This document shows, piece after piece, positions 16,034-20,699 of a DNA stretch of 20,699 nt. Origin of the DNA: Gracilaria gracilis. Its lineage: Eukaryota > Rhodophyta > Florideophyceae > Gracilariales > Gracilariaceae. The position numbers were made by a program, and so were the translations under genes. How positions within the stretch are numbered: the stretch's first letter is position 1; every line of letters begins with the position of its first letter. The DNA is taken from contig JARGSG010000180.1 of the NCBI GenBank assembly GCA_030374805.1, positions 1 through 20,699 of the forward strand. The letters run 5' to 3'. Under the pieces are notes generated by a model, which searched no databases, was not told the origin of the DNA, and saw only the letters and a list, made by a program, of their open reading frames with translations.

Positions 16034-16894
16034 ATGGACATGCTACGGGCTCTTGATACGCATCCACTCATTCGAGACTTCACAAAACAGTTCAACCGTG
16101 CGAAGAGAAGCGCCCGACCGTATGTTCCTTTCATCACTCGCGCCTTACTAGTGCTGGCATTTGCGGAAGATGCAGCACACACGCTCATCGAGTATCGCTC
16201 ACAAGTGCAGTTTTTCAAAAAAGAACTGGCCATTCCAAGGATGTTTGCCCTTCTATTCATTGCCATATCGACGTCCGCCACATTCGTAGGATGCGCGATG
16301 GTGTTTTTGACCAAATGGGAGAAAAAGGGGGCTCAGTTACTAATCTTCGCCACCGTGTATCAACAGATGGTCTACGGAAGACACTCACCTATCACCAGCG
16401 GGAACCTAGGTTTTCTCATTCGCAACATGTGCCTGTGTGGCACGCTTATGCTGTTGATGAGTGGACAGCGAATCAAGGATGGACTGCCAGCGCTACCGGG
16501 ACTTCCAGACGCGCCCGATAAAGACGGAAAACGGCACAGCATAGCGCTAATGACAAGGCTGCTGCTAGGTCTGCTCACGATAGAGATGTTCGATGTGATT
16601 GGCTGGGGGTGGGCAGTGGTGATCGTGCCGGTGGCGTGCGCCGTGGTGGTTGGCTACAAGACTGACTTCATGGGCGTGCTATTGATGATATTCTACATCA
16701 TAGCTACGGTGACGAGCAAACAGTTTTGGATGATTGACGGATCGGCTCACGTGTATGCGGCGTTCAAGCGCGACGTAATGCGCTTCGAGTTTCTGCAGAC
16801 TATTTCCATCATGAGCGGGCTGGTGATGTTGATCATGAGCGGCCCGGGCGCTCTTTCGCTGGACGAGAAGCTTAAGCGCGGAAAGGCCTGGTAG
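16034..16894 (+). CDS. SURF4: SURF4/Erv29 family ER cargo receptor
   Basis: A 286-residue multi-pass membrane protein that recruits soluble secretory cargo into COPII vesicles at the ER. The start ATG at 16034 (GTCATGG) is preferred over the open upstream codons, which have no ATG. Family landmarks: the cytosolic N-terminus, an ED pair in LAFAEDAAHTLIEY, GFLIRNMCLCGTLMLLMSG (compare FLMRNLALGG in human), a hydrophilic loop about 150-170, then several membrane helices, and the highly typical RFEFLQTISIMSG ... GPGALSLDEK end. The C-terminus RGKAW keeps Lys at -3 and has Arg at -5, a variant of the KxKxx ER-retrieval signal. Length and architecture match the family, and no defects are seen. It is convergent with the GTPase at 17189-18811. 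Confidence 0.93.
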   Translation: MDMLRALDTHPLIRDFTKQFNRAKRSARPYVPFITRALLVLAFAEDAAHTLIEYRSQVQFFKKELAIPRMFALLFIAISTSATFVGCAMVFLTKWEKKGAQLLIFATVYQQMVYGRHSPITSGNLGFLIRNMCLCGTLMLLMSGQRIKDGLPALPGLPDAPDKDGKRHSIALMTRLLLGLLTIEMFDVIGWGWAVVIVPVACAVVVGYKTDFMGVLLMIFYIIATVTSKQFWMIDGSAHVYAAFKRDVMRFEFLQTISIMSGLVMLIMSGPGALSLDEKLKRGKAW

Positions 16895-16929
16895 ATCTAC
16901 ACTGGTATCTATCGTAGGCCGCCGGCAGA

Positions 16930-16972
16930 GGCAGCGGCGGCGGCGGGGAGAGGGGGGGGATGGCGCGGTGGC
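16930..16972 (+). other. G-rich tract, possible G-quadruplex
   Basis: Repeated GGC units followed by GGGGAGA and a run of eight G lie just 3' of the SURF4 stop, in the 294-bp gap between two convergent genes. On the plus strand this could form a quadruplex in the SURF4 3' UTR and assist transcription pausing. The rest of the gap (16895-17188) shows no gene. Confidence 0.4.
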
Positions 16973-17188
16973 TGATGACACAAGTCACAGTGACGTGGCG
17001 GCAGCTACGTGTACCGTCACGACGCGGTGTAATCAATGCAAGGTGTAAGCATACGTAGTACAGTTGTATAAGCGCACGTGACGCTCGAGAGCGGAAGAAG
17101 GTGCAGCACTCGGTGGAAAAATATAGAAGAAATACTCAAACGGAGCACCATGAGGACGATTGCACACACGACAGCCCGTCGCACTCGC

Positions 17189-18811
17189 TCACTGATTGGC
17201 CACGTTTCCGCTGACACCTCCGGCACTATGCTCCCCGCCCGCGCCAACCTCGCGCTTCGCGTCCATCTCCGTCGTCGTTTCCACACCTTCCACGTCCTTC
17301 CCTGCAGCAGCTTCAATCGCAGCGCCCGACATTTCGTCCCTCCACATCGCCGCTTCCGCTTCTTCGTCCATGTACACGCCGCCATCATCCTCGTACTCGT
17401 CTTCGCTCTCCTCCCCGGGCTTCACGATACACATTTCCAACATTTTTGTAATCTGCTGCTTGTCCAGCTCGCGCCCAATCAGCACAAGTTGGTTCTTGCG
17501 TTCCACGCCCTCCGGCCATCCTTGCTCGTCCACATTGTATCGAGACCCACTCCAGTGAAATACAAAACGTGCTTCGTAGTTCGAGAACCACAATAACCCC
17601 TTAGACCGGAATACCCCTCTGGGTAGCACTTCCATGAACTCATCTTTGAAACGTCTTAGAGAGAATGGATACTCTGATACGAATGAAATGCTGCTGAATC
17701 CCTCCTGCTCCAAGTGTGAAGCCTGGTCTTTTCCGTCTTTTGGCTCGCAACACTTTCCATCAGCGGTGTGCTTGTGGTCATGTCCATGGTCATGCTTGTG
17801 TTCGTGCTTGTGCTCGTGCTTATGCTCATCATTGTGTGCACCGTTGGTACTGTCATCACCCTCATGGGCATGCTTCTGTCCTGATGTGCCATGTCCGTTC
17901 TGTTCAGTCAGCTTTCCGTTTTCTTTAATCAACTTTCCGCTTTCCTGAGCCACTTTTCCGTTCTGTACAGCCTTTGCGTTCTTCCTTGCCTTCGGCTTGG
18001 AGTTCAGAGAAATCCCCAGATCGAACAAAGCTGCAATGGGAACATGTCCCTTCTGACTACGTAGAATCCTGGCGTTAGGACGGATAGAAAGAATAGACTT
18101 GACAACGTTGCTCACTTGTGCATCATCAGTCAGGTCCGTCTTGGACAGAAGCACTGTGTCAGCGGCTTCAATCTGTCTGTGAGCCGTCTCAGAGCCGTAG
18201 TGGTCCTCGTCCCAGGCGCTTGAATCGACCACAGTGAGCACCTGATCGAGGTACAGATCCTGGCTGAGCTCTGTGGCTTCGATAGAGTCCATGATTGGTT
18301 TGGGGTTTGCAAGCCCTGTGGTCTCCACAATGAAATAGTCTGGGATACGGTCGGCCTCATCTGCCTTTTGCAGAATTGTATGCACGGCGTCGATGAAACC
18401 ATTGGACACGGTGCAACACATGCAGCCGTTGTTGAGCATGACTGGTTCACCTTCCTGGCCCTTGGCAACCGTATCCACCAACTGGTTGTCTATATCAACC
18501 TTGCCAAACTCATTGATAAGAACGGCGATTTTGAGTCCATGGTCGGCCTTGAGAATGTAGTTGAGCACGGTGGACTTGCCGGCGCCCAGAAAGCCGGTGA
18601 GCAACGTGAGGGGGATACCGTCTCCCTTGGGCATGGCGTTTGTGATGGCCTCGGCAGCGGCCCAGGTGCCGGAGGAGGTGAGTACTGTCTTGTCATGATG
18701 AGGAGCGACTTGGTCAGCCGTGATGCCGAGAAGCTCGGACACTCTCATTTTCTTTAGCGGAGGCTCTGCCGTATCTTTCGGGGCGGCAGTGGTGTTTGTG
18801 ACAAAAGTCAT
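17189..18811 (-). CDS. ZNG1: COG0523/CobW-type zinc-chaperone GTPase (ZNG1/CBWD-like)
   Basis: A 540-residue GTP-dependent metal chaperone, with ATG at 18811. Motifs in order: Walker A GFLGAGKST (73-81); INEFGKVDIDN switch region; the metal-binding CxCC signature GCMCC (129-133); Walker B region ETTGLANP (163-170); SKTD (223-226) as the G4 motif in place of NKxD; a His-rich metal-binding stretch (329-348, HKHEHKHEHKHDHGHDHKH); then the CobW C-terminal domain (SISFVSEYPFSLRRFKDEFM, GLLWFSNYEARFVFHWSG). An insert about 276-310 carries three or four imperfect repeats around NGK. A long acidic, low-complexity tail follows residue 470. Members such as ZNG1 deliver zinc to methionine aminopeptidase 1. 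An N-terminal methionine-aminopeptidase-docking motif is not obvious here. It is divergent from NEDD8 across 680 bp. Confidence 0.93.
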   Translation of the reverse strand: MTFVTNTTAAPKDTAEPPLKKMRVSELLGITADQVAPHHDKTVLTSSGTWAAAEAITNAMPKGDGIPLTLLTGFLGAGKSTVLNYILKADHGLKIAVLINEFGKVDIDNQLVDTVAKGQEGEPVMLNNGCMCCTVSNGFIDAVHTILQKADEADRIPDYFIVETTGLANPKPIMDSIEATELSQDLYLDQVLTVVDSSAWDEDHYGSETAHRQIEAADTVLLSKTDLTDDAQVSNVVKSILSIRPNARILRSQKGHVPIAALFDLGISLNSKPKARKNAKAVQNGKVAQESGKLIKENGKLTEQNGHGTSGQKHAHEGDDSTNGAHNDEHKHEHKHEHKHDHGHDHKHTADGKCCEPKDGKDQASHLEQEGFSSISFVSEYPFSLRRFKDEFMEVLPRGVFRSKGLLWFSNYEARFVFHWSGSRYNVDEQGWPEGVERKNQLVLIGRELDKQQITKMLEMCIVKPGEESEDEYEDDGGVYMDEEAEAAMWRDEMSGAAIEAAAGKDVEGVETTTEMDAKREVGAGGEHSAGGVSGNVANQ

Positions 18812-19130
18812 GCCGAACTAGCAGCTCCAGCGACCGAAACCCAACAGCCTCAAGTAAGGAGTTGGCGAATGCAGCAAGCGCTGGAAAGCGCAGCAGACGG
18901 AAGGGCGACGGCTAGAGGGAGGAAAGAGAGATTCCCAAACGCTGGGGGGGCGACGATGCCGTCGATGATGCCTTGAGGGGTGTGGGTGCAAAGCTCGAGC
19001 AGCAGTAGTGCCGGAAGAAGCACCGGAGTCGGAAGCGGTGCGCGGCGCGGTCGCGCCTTAAATCGCGCCGCGCACACCCGCAGCCACTCCAGCGCCGGCG
19101 CCCGCCGCGGCAGCGGCTGCGACCATTGGC

Positions 19131-19153
19131 CACCGGTGAACGGCCCACCGGTG
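19131..19153. promoter_or_regulatory. Two CACCGGTG palindromes, 15 bp apart
   Basis: CACCGGTG at 19131-19138 and again at 19146-19153, both preceded by C, directly beside the CCAAT box at 19125. The spacing of about one and a half helical turns suggests a paired binding site. Confidence 0.4.
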
Positions 19154-19257
19154 CATGCTCAATTCTTGCTCAAACGCTGTGTTGGCGCGCACCAACTGCA
19201 AGCTGTGCTGCAGCGCTTCTTGTGCCAGGTGTGCCAGACGACTTCGTCACACGTTCG

Positions 19258-19272
19258 CACGTGGCACACGTG
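19258..19272. promoter_or_regulatory. Two tandem CACGTG (G-box) elements
   Basis: CACGTG at 19258-19263 and at 19267-19272, 9 bp apart, about 220 bp upstream of the NEDD8 ATG. G-boxes bind bHLH and bZIP factors. Confidence 0.4.
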
Positions 19273-19491
19273 GGTCCACCGCAGGATGCCAGTTCAGCCT
19301 GGCCAGCTGGCCGGCTCGCTTTCCACGCACGGCTGCTCGCTGCAGCATGCGCGCGCAGCGTTCATTGCGTTGTGTCGCTTCGTGCTCAAATCTGCGTTGG
19401 ATGATGGCCGCCTCCCTCACCTCCTCTGCTGCCATCGTTGCGCACACCCTGACACACCGCCGCTCGCATCCCCCCTCCGCCGCACACAGCA

Positions 19492-19731
19492 ATGCTCGTC
19501 AAGGTCAAGCTTCTCACCGGAAACCAAACCGAAATCGACATTGATCCCACCGACACCATCTGGCGCATCAAGGAACGTGTGGAGGAGAAGGCTGGCATCG
19601 ACCCCAAGCAGCAAAGACTCATATTCGGAGGTAAGCAGCTTGCAGATGATCGCGCCGCTAACGAATACAACATCGAGGGAGGTAGCGTGTTGCATCTTGT
19701 CATCGCACTCAGAGGCGGTGCTGGCTTCTGA
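19492..19731 (+). CDS. RUB1: NEDD8/RUB1 ubiquitin-like modifier
   Basis: A 79-residue ubiquitin-fold protein. It starts [10 protein letters not shown] and has the NEDD8-type [28 protein letters not shown] and [14 protein letters not shown]. Residue 72 is Ala, the residue that separates NEDD8 from ubiquitin (Arg72) and directs it to its own E1. The three-residue tail AGF after Gly76 must be removed by a protease before conjugation. It is a stand-alone gene, not fused to ubiquitin as in land-plant RUB genes. NEDD8 activates cullin-RING ligases, including SCF complexes that use F-box proteins such as the one at 1413. Intact, no intron. The ATG is preceded by CAGCA (A at -1, G at -3). Confidence 0.96.
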   Translation: MLVKVKLLTGNQTEIDIDPTDTIWRIKERVEEKAGIDPKQQRLIFGGKQLADDRAANEYNIEGGSVLHLVIALRGGAGF

Positions 19732-20107
19732 TGCCCTCCTAAAGAAATGACCTCTGATACTGCACTTCTAGCAGAGCAGCGGTTGTAGCGATTCAGCATT
19801 TTGTTCACCCGTTCTAATGGACCCCGTCATCAACGTTGCAATTCGCGTCGTGCGCTTGCAGTTGTAGATCTAGTACAACTCGAGCTAGCAGCGGTTTACC
19901 ACCGTGCCTTGGATATAAACGAAGCTTTCCAAGCCCACCGCCATATACCTCGCCATGCCTTTACGCACGCACGCCTCAGCTACCGAGATAAGTCTGGACA
20001 CAAAGTGCCAAGCGTCATTTATTTATACTATGGGAGGCATATGAAAAACACCGTAACTTCTTTACACAAGTAAAACACGACTACATGTACATTCCCTGAC
20101 ACCGTAC
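19732..20107. other. Gap between convergent NEDD8 and CPSF30 genes
   Basis: These 376 bp hold the 3' flanks of two convergent genes. No coding or structural RNA signal was found. I checked the minus strand for a selenocysteine insertion element (ATGA ... AA ... GA core) because of the TGA in CPSF30, and saw only weak, unconvincing candidates. Confidence 0.45.
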
Positions 20108-20699
20108 TCATCTCCGACCTCCGTGCGGCATAGTGCCGGCAGCAGTAGCAAGCATTCCGTTCTCGTGCGTGATGAGTCTGGGAGCAGGGCCCCTTGATCT
20201 GCCAAACCCAAAGCGATCAATGCCGTTACTGAACATATCCTCATCATCAGCAGTGCGTGGAATCTCGAAACGCGCATGCCCAAACACACAGTCCGGCCCG
20301 TCCTTACAGAATCCAGCCAGGTAGTTGGTACACGCAACCTTCTTTACATGTCGATGACGACATTTTGGACCATGTCTGCAGAACCCCCTTGCGTAGTAGG
20401 GACATTCATTCCTCTTCTTCTCAGGATCAACGTGGCGGTACGGGCATTCATTATTGGAGCATTCGCCATACTTTGAGAAGAAGAAACACTCTGGCATTCG
20501 CAGATAATCAACAGAATGCAAATAATCGCACATATCTTGTTTCTTGCACAATCCCCTCAAATAATGCTTGCATACAATCAAACGGTCGTTTCGCGCATGA
20601 CGCCATTGACAGCGTTCTCCACGCGTGCATCCGTTTTCCGAGTAAAAGTATCATAAGTCTGTGGAAGTTCCCCACGCTGTTTCATCTAGTCTACGCACT
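20108..20699 (-). CDS. CPSF30: CPSF30/Yth1 CCCH zinc-finger polyadenylation factor, partial, with in-frame TGA
   Basis: Subunit of the mRNA cleavage and polyadenylation complex that reads the AAUAAA signal. The minus strand encodes four complete CCCH fingers: CKHYLRGLCKKQDMCDYLH, CFFFSKYGECSNNECPYRH, CPYYARGFCRHGPKCRHRH and CTNYLAGFCKDGPDCVFGH, then a short Gly/Arg tail ending at 20108. Upstream (20598-20653) the frame continues as finger 1, YFYSENGCTRGERCQWRH, but its first cysteine is replaced by TGA at 20651-20653. The frame is open again from there to the window edge at 20699. There is no in-frame ATG between the TGA and finger 2, so the downstream part has no good alternative start. Possible readings are a nonsense mutation, a base-call error, selenocysteine or readthrough, or an unusual splice. 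The gene identity is certain; its integrity is not. Confidence 0.88.

Larger units (their letters stand above)
18812..19491. promoter_or_regulatory. Divergent promoter region between ZNG1-like and NEDD8 genes
   Basis: This 680-bp CpG-rich spacer has an inverted CCAAT box (ATTGG 19125-19129), two CACCGGTG palindromes, two CACGTG boxes and the 12-bp palindrome GGCCAGCTGGCC at 19301-19312. The open frames across it are GC-driven shadows without domains. Confidence 0.5.

Noticed and set aside
19741..20107. A SECIS element in the CPSF30 3' flank that would support selenocysteine at the TGA.
   Set aside because: The ATGA occurrences on the minus strand do not have a long stem with an apical AA and a facing GA; only a dedicated SECIS search could exclude it fully.
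1..20699. CRISPR arrays, bacterial operons, riboswitches or prophage genes.
   Set aside because: No regularly spaced repeats with unique spacers, no Shine-Dalgarno-linked gene runs; gene content is eukaryotic nuclear.

Overview
The window looks like nuclear DNA from a compact, intron-poor unicellular eukaryote. It carries eukaryote-specific genes: NEDD8/RUB1, CPSF30, a SURF4/Erv29 cargo receptor, an F-box LRR protein and an AK2/plant-type adenylate kinase. Every intact gene reads as one uninterrupted frame, and the start codons often sit in Kozak-like contexts. A unicellular red alga of the Porphyridium type would fit the gene density, the near absence of introns and the plant-like adenylate kinase. 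That placement is an inference from gene content, not a proof.

Layout. 1-4183 holds a secretory protein running off the left edge (minus), an F-box/LRR protein (plus) divergent from it, and a Sel1-repeat protein (minus). 4184-6282 holds a hairpin-rich spacer and an apparently intact PIF/Harbinger transposase. 6459-10369 is a gene graveyard. It contains an internal fragment of release factor eRF3, a nearly full-length but dead DPH1 (four in-frame stops plus a one-base deletion), an IAH1-like SGNH esterase broken by a 14-bp tandem duplication, and a broken aminoglycoside-phosphotransferase-fold kinase. 10542-12113 encodes an unrecognised 523-residue protein that might be a DNA-binding partner of the transposon. 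A spacer with three successive hairpins or palindromes follows.

12769-20699 returns to ordinary housekeeping genes: an LLP-homolog-like ribosome-biogenesis protein, adenylate kinase, an unknown small membrane protein, SURF4, a COG0523/ZNG1 zinc-chaperone GTPase, NEDD8 and CPSF30 (partial at the right edge). Genes are mostly in divergent pairs that share CpG-rich promoters and convergent pairs with short 3' gaps.

Most interesting points: (1) CPSF30 has an in-frame TGA exactly where the first zinc-ligand cysteine of zinc finger 1 should be. (2) Four consecutive pseudogenes lie between an intact Harbinger transposase and a possible companion protein. (3) Perfect short-loop inverted repeats occur several times in the intergenic DNA. 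(4) A signal-peptide gene runs off the left edge.
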